Below are positions 37,701-45,600 of a DNA stretch of 64,000 bases, piece after piece. Every line of letters starts with the position of its first letter. Positions within the stretch are counted from its first letter, which is position 1. This stretch comes from Verrucomicrobiota bacterium JB023. GTDB lineage: Bacteria > Verrucomicrobiota > Verrucomicrobiia > Verrucomicrobiales > Akkermansiaceae. A program made the position numbers and the translations under genes. The notes beneath the pieces were generated by a model. It was not told the DNA's origin and made no database searches. It saw only the letters and a list, made by a program, of their open reading frames with translations. The stretch lies in the NCBI GenBank assembly GCA_030673895.1, contig JAUTCR010000073.1, forward strand, positions 1 to 64,000, in the 5' to 3' direction.

Positions 37701-40258
37701 AGTGATTCACGACAATGGTTGTGAGCCAGATCAGAATCGCGGAGAAACATCGTCGATGCTGCGGAAGAATTGAAAGCCGGTCGCAGAGCGAGGATTGACC
37801 CGCCCATGCAATCCCGAAAACTCGAGCCTTGAATCGAAAGGTTGGCGGTATTCATCGCCGTCAGCACCGAGCCGACATCCGCTTCATAGTTCCGGAAGAT
37901 GCAATCGGAGAAGCTCAAGCTCGCCTGCTGGGAAGCGAGGCTCAAGAGAGATGACTTGGAGATGGAGAATCTCTCCCCCTCGCTGAAAACACAGCGATGG
38001 AAGGCATACTGCCGTCCCGAGCTAGTCACGCTCAGTCCGCGCAGAACGACGCGGCCCTGCAAGCTCCCGTCAATGAAGACGATATCCGGCCCGGCAAGGA
38101 GCGATTGGGTAGACAGATCAATCGGAGGGAGATCCTCAAATTGGATAATACCTCCGTTCTCAACGAGACCGAGAGCTTCCGCGAATGACCCCGGACCGCT
38201 ACTGGCCTCCGAGGTCACGAGAACGACGGGCCCTAGCTCGACAGCACCGACATCCGCCAACCCGAGCCCACTGCCCAACGGGGTGCGGAAGGAGGGCAGA
38301 CCGCGTGCGTCCACCGGAGAGGCATAAGTATCTACCTGCACACTATCGACTCCATCAGAGTCAGCCAAAAGCATGCAGGTTCGCACAAATCCACCGTAGT
38401 ACCCGAGGGGGGCATAGTTCAAATTGGCTCCGGAAACGCCGAGGAAGTATTGGAAATTACCCTCGCTCCCAGTCTCGTAGTTGTCTCCCGGAGAAGCGTC
38501 TAGCGAGCCGGAACCTCGAATAGTCAGGTTGTCTTCAGTGTTAAAGGCTTGGTTGTGCCCCAAGAGTGAAGCGGCGATTTCGATATCAGCCTCACCGATT
38601 GAGAAGCCTCCTCCCTGCAGGCCGGCCACGTTCTCCAGAATCGAGCAATGCCGCAAGGACACGTCGGCCGTGCGGTCCAGATCGGTATAGGAACTTTCGT
38701 AAAGAGCGCCCCCTTCGAGCAGCGCAACATTTTGATAAAAGGTGCAGCGGTCGAAGACGGCCTGCACCGGTGTGCCCGTTGCTGACCTGTTATTCTCGGC
38801 TGCGAAGGCACCGCCGCGGGAGGCTCGATTGTTGTCGAAGGTGCAAGAGTGACAGGTCAGATTCGCGTTGATATTTCCGGTGATGGCTCCGCCACTACTC
38901 GGAGAGGCATTAAGCGCGAATTCACAATGCCGCAGTTCGGCGGTAGCGTTATTAAGGGAAATCGCGCCTGCTGCTCCACTGCCATCCCGCCCCGCGATAT
39001 TGCGGTAGAAGCGGCACTTTTCCGCTTTGATCAGGGCTCCATTTCGACCGGAGAGCGCCCCTCCGGCCGAGTTGGTTTGATTGCGCATGAAGTCGCAGAA
39101 ATGGAAGTGAGCCTGGGAGTTCGCTTCCACATGCACCGCGCCGCTATCAGCTTGGCAAAAATTGTCCAACCAGTGGCAACGGTAGGCAATCAGGGTGGAG
39201 CTGCCGCGTACGCGAATGGAACCGGCGGTGCCGCCGAACCCGGTGATGCGCCCCTCCTCATAGGTGAGGTGAGCCAGACTGCACCAGGCTCCGTTCTGGA
39301 TAAAGTGATGCCGCAGCGCGTTGCGTCCGGTGATCACCACCCGTCTGCGATGCCGAGAGGCATCGATGGCGAGGCTCTTCGCCCCCATATCGATTTTATT
39401 GCCTCGACCGCCTCCGGGGCTCGACAAATCAATTCGCCATCCTCCTTCTTCAAATTCGATTCGTGAGCCGGAAGTCGCGTCACGGATAGCCTCTCTCAGA
39501 GACAGGTCCTCACCCGCCGGCGAATCAAATTCGTCCACCTCAGTCGTTACCGTTAGCACGGGAGGGGTGATCAGCACCGCATAGTTGTCGGGTAGGCTGC
39601 CCTCGGTATCGCAGGCAACTTCCAGCCCGAGTGCGGCTGTCGCGTTTTGGATACCCGTGCTGGAGCCTGCTCCGTTCTCCGGATTGCCCGGCGCATATTG
39701 GAAGAGCAGGTCGAGATTCTCAAAGAGGAGGGCTTGAAAGGAGAACAATTCCTCGCCCTCCCCGGCATGGTGGACATTCTGCCACGTGAAGACATGCACC
39801 CCGCCCTCGTGATGAGGATGGGGGCTTTCTGGGAAAAACTGATAGACGACCGCTCCGTGTTCGGAATGCAGCTGCAGATCGTCATGAAGAACGTAAATCC
39901 GATTCCCCCCGCCAAGGTCCGGGGAGGAGGGGAGAGGACAATCGTTGGTCGAGTCGCTTCCTGGGTCGGTCGGGTCGTTGCTTAGATAGCCATGCTGGCT
40001 AACGAGATAATGGCTCGTCGCATCGCCGTAGATTCCTCCCCAAGGACGCGCCAATTCGACAATGGCTGAGGCTCCACCCGAGGCCGTCAAAATTGGCTCC
40101 GCATCATCGGTCAACTCGATCCACTGGTAAGCCGGACCATCAGCCTCGAGCGAATCCTTCCATGCATAACCGGAAGCATCCGGCCCACCGGTGGCGGCCC
40201 CGACGGGTTGAAAAAGAGCGAGGGACAAGAGAACCAAAAGAGGGGGGAGAGCGTTCAT
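34748..40258 (-). CDS. Giant secreted beta-helix protein with CSLREAI-type modules
   Basis: About 1836 residues from the ATG at 40258, which begins a signal peptide (NALPPLLVLLSLALFQPVGA). The body is a series of right-handed beta-helix regions. Each opens with a TVTTEVDE/SLREAIRDA-type module: near residue 255 (SLREAIRDATSGSRIEF), near 1080 (SLRECLAEAEAAGG) and near 1400 (SLREAIRDATPGATIRF); a degenerate GPGSFAEALGLVENGG lies near 690. Turns rich in Asn and Ser with CxFxxN-like rungs follow each. The C-terminus has a DRDQDELPDYWEW calcium-loop motif and ends KEFFQIRELP. It is probably a surface or secreted adhesin or polysaccharide-binding protein. Confidence 0.85.
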   Translation of the reverse strand: MNALPPLLVLLSLALFQPVGAATGGPDASGYAWKDSLEADGPAYQWIELTDDAEPILTASGGASAIVELARPWGGIYGDATSHYLVSQHGYLSNDPTDPGSDSTNDCPLPSSPDLGGGNRIYVLHDDLQLHSEHGAVVYQFFPESPHPHHEGGVHVFTWQNVHHAGEGEELFSFQALLFENLDLLFQYAPGNPENGAGSSTGIQNATAALGLEVACDTEGSLPDNYAVLITPPVLTVTTEVDEFDSPAGEDLSLREAIRDATSGSRIEFEEGGWRIDLSSPGGGRGNKIDMGAKSLAIDASRHRRRVVITGRNALRHHFIQNGAWCSLAHLTYEEGRITGFGGTAGSIRVRGSSTLIAYRCHWLDNFCQADSGAVHVEANSQAHFHFCDFMRNQTNSAGGALSGRNGALIKAEKCRFYRNIAGRDGSGAAGAISLNNATAELRHCEFALNASPSSGGAITGNINANLTCHSCTFDNNRASRGGAFAAENNRSATGTPVQAVFDRCTFYQNVALLEGGALYESSYTDLDRTADVSLRHCSILENVAGLQGGGFSIGEADIEIAASLLGHNQAFNTEDNLTIRGSGSLDASPGDNYETGSEGNFQYFLGVSGANLNYAPLGYYGGFVRTCMLLADSDGVDSVQVDTYASPVDARGLPSFRTPLGSGLGLADVGAVELGPVVLVTSEASSGPGSFAEALGLVENGGIIQFEDLPPIDLSTQSLLAGPDIVFIDGSLQGRVVLRGLSVTSSGRQYAFHRCVFSEGERFSISKSSLLSLASQQASLSFSDCIFRNYEADVGSVLTAMNTANLSIQGSSFRDCMGGSILALRPAFNSSAASTMFLRDSDLAHNHCRESLITNEKGNLVIQRASAHRNDLGDGEGDAAIIDLGSSSKEMVNWAFIENTTLSTNQLLGSASSGHHAAILHVASTTSLRNEMEVNHGTFYQNQLAAASTYEILGASDEAAISLANTILSSNETDFTLAGDGLVSRGGNLSDRSPAAFGADDVPNMNPDLGSLAIGLNGTFHHPLQTESPCLDSGKLLDGGPWDGRRGLRFQAAYGSSRQPDIGAVESGTVLKVTTLTDEDNGALGFGTGDSLRECLAEAEAAGGINIAFDESLHGQTFTLEEPLLIETGANDINATALDIAITSLSTDATLKVMGQSLCSLEGLTFPSQAQLSRVSDDGALSFNDCEITQSSSTIFQASDSGRLSVASCQVAENEVAGQILYANRQATVLMDRSSIVRNHSTSGGQAFNAMSFTSGQSVTEFRNCILAENGFGPNTLTHNDAAYAGYLNCTINRNGGHFDMNHEAMAVLDHSILSNFSTVLIAEAEARLVSLGGNLSEISHPVLEESLGDRACRLPYLAPLADYDGDGLMEQPPLAASPVFGLPVGATSPPGQVIEVTTLDDENHLPAGDAVSLREAIRDATPGATIRFSPALDGGTIQLAQNLGVLIVEKDMSIDATSLPRGLTLDGALEGPPSGGVSLAIHGLNLTRQGFAHDGAAIIWKNGPLVVSHSSLSLYKGSALELIGGAATLSHVSFDANQSAKGVILAEGSDLELSHCALTANLVTTAVCSLSDESTLTVYASYFARNSDSSSDVPSFESLTGSTVQSLGYNAFADSPAAQVATDFIKVPELLLDAEPPLEPLTDNGGWAWTISPDVAATLLEALPEATDYTVPPPLFDARGYPRVSGQTADIGPHERAASQLDRDQDELPDYWEWFYGFDSKSTDDAGSDPDSDQFNNLEEFQAGTNPLLPEVGSGDVIIVASYLWENPATGNTVFRIEWVGTAGVDYEFLSSPDLEDWQTELGPVSATGGLDSNDLPYTPGEPGKEFFQIRELP

Positions 40259-40350
40259 CCGAGTATCTTGAGTGACGTTTTCACAGATGCCTAGTTTTGA
40301 ACAGTTTGGATTCCTTAAGGGAGACCCTTCGGTGACCAAACCTCATTGGG

Positions 40351-40395
40351 GAAAAAAGAGGGCCCACTTCTCCGGGAGGAACGGTGAAGTGGGCC
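40351..40395 (-). terminator. Intrinsic terminator upstream of the giant beta-helix gene
   Basis: On the minus strand GGCCCACTTC pairs with GAAGTGGGCC (10 bp), with an inner CCG/CGG pair, and is followed by CTCTTTTTT. It is about 90 bases before the beta-helix gene start and faces the same way. It must therefore end a transcript that begins between here and the prfB terminator, or act as a controlled attenuator of the beta-helix gene. Confidence 0.75.
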
Positions 40396-40399
40396 GATG

Positions 40400-40560
40400 A
40401 TTGGTTAGAGACCGGAAAGCTTAGCAAAGTTTTGTTGTTGCACCCTCCATAGAGTCAGGCGACAGCGTTCCCAGAGCCATTCAACCGCTTTGCATTACTC
40501 ATCCGATTCCAACCATCAGCACCCTTGATTAGGAGGATGCTCTAGGGATCTAACGCGAAG
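40400..40560 (-). ncRNA. Candidate structured leader or small RNA
   Basis: The 551-base gap between the beta-helix gene and prfB has no ORF of size. This minus-strand stretch shows two mutually exclusive pairings: AGCATCCT (40541-40534) with AGGGTGCT (40525-40518), or GCATCCTCC (40540-40532) with GGAGGGTGC (40448-40440). The 10-bp terminator at 40351-40395 follows it. Switchable pairing plus a terminator before a gene is the layout of a riboswitch or attenuator, but I match no known class. A tiny 15-codon ORF (MSNAKRLNGSGNAVA) also lies inside. The rest of the gap, 40561-40745, is AT-rich and may hold a promoter. Confidence 0.35.
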
Positions 40561-40745
40561 TTGGAATTTTTATTTGAGAAAGTTTTCGGCCGGAAAATGC
40601 GAAAATTCGCTAGGGAATCGATATTGAATAGGATAGCGACTTTATCCAATCAGACAGCCTGACGTTTCGGCTAAACCTGATCCTACCAAGCAAGCTGGTT
40701 GCGAGCTGCTTACGCGAATATCAACCGAGCGGCAGGCCCTAAAAT

Positions 40746-40780
40746 AAAGAAAGGGAGCCTCGCCGATACGAGTCTCCCTT
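40746..40780 (-). terminator. Intrinsic terminator of prfB
   Basis: On the minus strand GGGAGACTCG and CGAGGCTCCC pair around TATCGG (one mismatch), followed by TTTCTTTATTTT. It begins 30 bases after the prfB stop. Confidence 0.85.
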
Positions 40781-40809
40781 TTCGTAAAAAAAATTTAGGA
40801 TTTCTCAGA

Positions 40810-41926
40810 TTAATCGGCCTGATGGCGCAGCTTGGCCTCAATGAAGGGGGTCAATTCTCCGTCCATCACAGCTTGGATGTTGCCTGTCTCGTGGGCGGTT
40901 CGCAGATCCTTCACCAGCTGGTAGGGCTGGAAAACGTAGGAGCGAATTTGGCTGCCCCAGCCAATCTCACCTTTTTCCGAATAGGTTCGGTCAGCTTCGG
41001 CCTTCTGCTTATCCTCTTCGATCTGGTACAGCTTTGCCTTGAGGATTTCCCAGGCCAGTTCGCGATTTCGCAATTGAGAGCGCTCCTGGGTCGAGCGGAT
41101 AATGATTCCTGTTGGCTTGTGCTTCAGGATCACCGCAGTCTCCACTTTGTTGACGTTTTGCCCGCCTTTTCCGCCTGAACGAGTGGTGGAGATTTCCACC
41201 TCGGATTCCGGCACCTCAATATCAATCTTCGTCGTGATCTCGGGGGTGATATCGACCGCGGCAAAGGAGGTGTGACGTTTGCCAGCGGAATCGAAGGGCG
41301 AGATGCGAACAAGACGATGGACGCCTCGTTCCTGCTTGAGGTAGCCGTAGGCATATTGACCCTCGATTTTTAAGGACGCGCCGGAGATGCCCGCGCCTTC
41401 ACCTTCTTGATAGTCCAGGGTGGTGACCGTAAAGCCTTTCTGTTCGGCCCATCGCGTGTACATGCGGAGCAGCATGGACGCCCAGTCACAGGCCTCAGTG
41501 CCCCCCGCGCCGGCTTGGATATTGAGGAAGCAATTCGAGGCATCCTGCGGCCCATCAAGCAGGGTGATGAGCTCGAAGGAATCGAGATCCTTGCCGATCT
41601 TTTCAAACTCGGCGGCAGCTTCCTTAGCGGAATCGATGTCGTCGAATTCCTTGGCCAATTCCATTGCCGCAGCGAGGTCTTCAAGCCGAGATTCCAGTTT
41701 TAGAAACGGCTCGACCTTGCCCGCGATGCCATTTTTTTTCCCGATTGTTTCCTGGGCGGCACTCTGGTCGTTCCAGAAGTCGGGGTTCGCCATCTTTTCT
41801 TCAAGTTCGGCGAGTTCTTTCTGCAGGGCAGGGATGTCAAAGATACCTCCTGAGTTCCGACATGCGATTCCGGAGGGAATCGGTGTCGATCGCCAGGAGG
41901 TCAGCGATTGTAGATTCGGTAGCCAT
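40810..41926 (-). CDS. prfB: Peptide chain release factor 2 (programmed +1 frameshift)
   Basis: Class I release factor for UGA and UAA stops. Translation starts at ATG 41926, reads 29 codons ([16 protein letters not shown] and so on) to an in-frame TGA at 41839-41837, then shifts +1 and continues with [12 protein letters not shown] to the stop at 40810. The main part has the RF2 recognition motif in [12 protein letters not shown] and the catalytic GGQ in [14 protein letters not shown]. The full product is about 371 residues, normal for RF2. The frameshift lets RF2 level regulate its own synthesis. Confidence 0.97.
41836..41851 (-). promoter_or_regulatory. prfB +1 frameshift site
   Basis: The minus-strand sequence AGGAGGTATCTTTGAC holds an internal Shine-Dalgarno-like AGGAGG, three bases of spacer, the slippery CTT and the in-frame TGA followed by C. 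This is almost identical to the E. coli prfB site. The frame before it ends at this TGA and the frame after it, shifted by +1, is open to the end of RF2. Confidence 0.97.
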
Positions 41927-41978
41927 GTGAGGGCGAGTGGTTAGTCGAGGCAAGGGGTCGGTTCAAGCCGTAATGGAT

Positions 41979-42566
41979 TCATCCGTGGGCTTCCGGGCTA
42001 TCGCGCATCAGCTCCAGCCCGTGCTTGAAGTAGGCGATCCCCGACCAGACGGTGAAAACGGTTGCCAGAATGGCTGGATACAGAGGGGAGAAGGGGACCC
42101 ACTTCAACATCACCCAGCCGAGCGCAAACATTTGGGTCACGGTGCAAACCTTACCCGACCAGTGGGGCTTAATTTTCACGCCGGTTTGATAGTGATGAAG
42201 GATCCACAGGCCTCCAACGATGATGACGTCGCGGGTGACGATGATGATGATAAACCAAGGCGGTAGGCGCCAATCCTCCGGACCCCAGGGAAATACAGCA
42301 AGGGTGGTGAGGGCGAAGAGGAAGAGGCACTTGTCGGCCAAGGGATCCAGGAAGGCTCCGAGTTTCGACCTCTGATCCAGCTTCCGGGCCAGATACCCAT
42401 CGAGCGCATCGGAGAGCGAGGCGACGACGTAGGTGGCGACGGCAAGCCAGCGAAGAGCCTCGTTGGGCTGGCCGTCTGCCCAGCTAAGGCTGTAGTAGAT
42501 CGCCAAGGTCACGAAGACCGGAATCAGGAACAGGCGGCCGATGGTGATCTTGGTGGGCAGTGTCAT
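41979..42566 (-). CDS. pgsA: CDP-diacylglycerol-glycerol-3-phosphate 3-phosphatidyltransferase
   Basis: Makes phosphatidylglycerol phosphate from CDP-diacylglycerol. The 195-residue membrane protein carries the CDP-alcohol phosphotransferase motif SDALDGYLARKLDQRSKLG, continuing to AFLDPLADK (D-G-x2-A-R-x8-G-x3-D-x3-D, near 54-79). Four or more membrane helices follow. The start TLPTKITIGRLFLIPVF is typical of PgsA. It lies between prfB and the giant secreted gene, on the same strand. Confidence 0.93.
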   Translation of the reverse strand: MTLPTKITIGRLFLIPVFVTLAIYYSLSWADGQPNEALRWLAVATYVVASLSDALDGYLARKLDQRSKLGAFLDPLADKCLFLFALTTLAVFPWGPEDWRLPPWFIIIIVTRDVIIVGGLWILHHYQTGVKIKPHWSGKVCTVTQMFALGWVMLKWVPFSPLYPAILATVFTVWSGIAYFKHGLELMRDSPEAHG

Positions 42567-42640
42567 CAGCAGGTCAATGGTGGGGCCGGCCGGGGCACAG
42601 GCCTTGCGGGAAGAGGATGGCAGAGGCCCGAGGGAGTCCA

Positions 42641-42680
42641 GAAAAAAGAGCGCCTACCGCTGGTGCACCCGCAGGCGATA
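42641..42680 (-). terminator. Candidate terminator at the end of the giant gene
   Basis: On the minus strand CGCCT and AGGCG, with partial inner pairing, form a stem that overlaps the last codons and the stop (42654-42656), followed by CTCTTTTTT. The stem is imperfect. Confidence 0.4.
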
Positions 42681-45600
42681 GAAGCCACGAGTCGAGGAAG
42701 GCAGGGAGAGCCTCGCCTCTCCTTCAGCGAAGGCGAGATTGCCTGGCCCCGACCACGGATAGCCCTGGGCCCAGAAGCCAAGCGACTTCCACGATGAGGA
42801 CGAGTCAGCCTCGGCTGCGGGAGCGAGGTGCTCGAGGTAATAGACAAGATCCTCGCGAGTGCCTTTGGCGAGAGGAATGACAAGTTCCAGCCCTTCCTCT
42901 CCTTCCTTCACTTGAAGCCGGGGAAGGTTTTTCCTGTCGGGCGAGTCGGCCCCGATGGCGTAAGCGACCAAATTAGGAAGGCCGTCGCAGCTCTGATCCT
43001 CCATGGCCATTTTGGCGAGACTCCGCCCGGGTTGGCTCATGAATTTGGCAAAGCCGGACTGGGCAAGCGAAAGCTCTTCAACCTCGAGCTGCCAGAACCC
43101 GACAGGATGCTCCGAGGGCGAGGGAAAGGAGACGAAATGATGGCTGCCTGGCGCCGGGCGAGTGCCGGGAATGACGCCTGTCCACTCGCTCTCGCCGATC
43201 TTGCTGGCTCGAAGCTGCCAGCCCTCTGGAGCGAGAGAGGATTGGAAAAGAACCCGGTAGCGGAGATCGGGGCGTCCGGACGCAGGGAGGAAGAAGTCGA
43301 GATTGGGCACGCCTCTGCCAGTGGAGAGGTGAGGGAGAGGAGTGGGTTGCGCGGGGGAGAGACCGTTGACCGGATCGATGTTCAACGCATAAGCGAGGAG
43401 GTTTTCGATGCCTTGGGGGTTGTCCGCGATGAAGGGGAAAGCCGCTTCCCCAGCGAGACCGTAGGCAGCCGTCCACTCATCATAAGTGCTGTGAGAGGCC
43501 AAGGGGACGACCTGGATGCCAAGGGTCGCGGCGGTGACCTGACGATCGGTTGCGGCGGTGACCGGGACCTCGTAGGTACTGGGGACCACCCCCGTGGTAT
43601 TCCAGTAGAGGGTGGCTTGTCCCACGTCTTCCTTCTTGGCCACCCAGCCGGACAAGGCGGAGATGTCGAGACTGACGTCCACGGGCACGCCTTCCGGGTC
43701 ATGAGCGCGGAGGGTGAATTCGCGAGTGGAATCAGTAGGCCAGGAAAGCGCCGCCAGGTTGAGGAAGGCAGGGGGCTCGCCCGGCTTCTCGAGAACGTCA
43801 ACGTAAAGCGTGGCGTGGCCGACGCCGGCAGGGGTTTGATCGTCGTAGGCCTCAAGGAGGATGGAGAAGCTCTGTCCCTCGTGCTCGTCGCCCGGAGTCC
43901 AGACCAGTAGTCCGGAAGAATCATCCACCGTTAGACCAGTGGGTGGGTAAAGGGTGCGGTAGCGAACGACTTGGGATGGGGTATCTCCATCGCTGGCTGA
44001 GAGCTGGACGGTCAATGTCTCGCCGACATCGATGGCGAAGCTGCCTGGCGCGGCCAAGACTGGCTGCTCATTGGTGTCGGTGACGGTGAGGGTGAAGGTC
44101 CGACTGGCGCTCAGCGGCTCGGGAGCCCCGTCAGTCACCGTGACCGTGATTTCGACAGCGGAGCCTCCGTGCTCCTCGCCAGTTCGCCAGCGGAGTTGGC
44201 CGCTGGTTTCTCCAATCGTCAGGCCGGGCTGGGGTGGATTGCTGGTGACAGCGTAGCGCAGGAGGCTGGCTGGGCCGTCCTCGTCGCTGCCCACGATGGT
44301 GCGGCGGAAGGTTTCTCCCTCGATGATGGTGACGTCGCCGAGCGTCGGCAGGGTGGGAGCGAGATTGGCCAAATCGACCGTTGTGCTGGCTTCCGCAGCG
44401 GACTTGGCAGCTTCCTGGTTCCCCGACGTGTCGTAGGCAATACTATAGAAGGAGTAGCTGGAGCCGGTGAGCCCCTGATAGAGGGCGGTGGTGGAGCGGG
44501 TTTTCGTGAGCCAAGGTTCGAACGGCCCTCCATCCCGGGAGACATGGATGTCGTAGCTGGAGACGCCTCCGCTATCGCTCCCGGACCAAGCAACGGGGAA
44601 GAAGTTTCCGCTATTCGACGGCAGCTCGGCAATGCGACTGGTGGGTGCTGTCGTATCGGGCGGAACGATGGCCTCGTAGGTCAGGGAGTATGTCCCGGTG
44701 CCATCGCAATCGAGCAAGTGAAGGATGTTCTCCGCCAGTGGGCGTCGCCCAAGACCGATAAAGGTGCGGTCGGTCGTCCAAACGTTTTCGTCGAGAGGGA
44801 TGCTCTGTCCATCCGAGCGCTGAGCGCTGACGAGGCGGAAATCGCCGGCCCCGGGATCCGGCACTCGGAGGTAGGTCCAGCCGGCTTGGGCAAGATCGGG
44901 GGCCGTCAGGGTGATGGTGAGGGAATCTGCCGAGAGAGGTCCGTGTGTCGCCGTCTCGGTGACGGCAACTGGAGCAGTGGTGCCGTCTGACAGGTGAATG
45001 GTGTCCGGCCGGTCAAGGAAATCGGCTTCCTGATTCACGAGGAAATCGGGCAGGCCATCGTCTTTGCTGCCAAGAGCCCGGACCTGTCTAATGGTTTCAT
45101 AAATTTCGACACTTTCGATCAAGGAGAGGCGGGGATCGCCGAGGTCATCCAGATGCTCGAAGTTCGCTTGATAATCAATAAAGAGCCCCTGCAGGCTGGA
45201 AGTCATCAGCCAACGGCCAATCTTGATCTCGCCGGGTGCGAGCGTGCCGAAATCAGCGGTGAGCGATGGGGACAGGTTTTGGCCCGCGACTTCGGTGGCG
45301 ATGATGTCAAAATCAATGAAGAGTCCCTTATCGTTCTCGATGATCTCCGGCTTGCCGGAGGTGATGCGAAGGTTCTTGGCGGAGCCAGCTCCGGTATTTT
45401 GCACCATGACCCCGAGGCTGAAAGGGATGGAAGGCTCGACGAGATCGGTGAAGGGGTCATCCGAGTAAACGTCGCGCTGGTGGAAGTACTTGAGGCGGAG
45501 ATTTGGATTTGGAAAAACGGTGATACTCTGCGGGGCGAGCGGAACGGTCACGCTCTCGCCATCCTGGACGTAGGATAGCTGGCCTTCCACGAGATAGAGT

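Noticed and set aside
40400-40745. tmRNA or RNase P RNA in the gap upstream of the beta-helix gene
   Set aside because: The length would fit tmRNA, but no tRNA-like 3' end, no tag ORF of the usual form, and none of the RNase P conserved blocks could be found.
42828-43910. 360-codon plus-strand ORF inside the giant gene
   Set aside because: Antisense to the end of a continuous 3300-codon gene with recognisable domains; the product shows no plausible fold.
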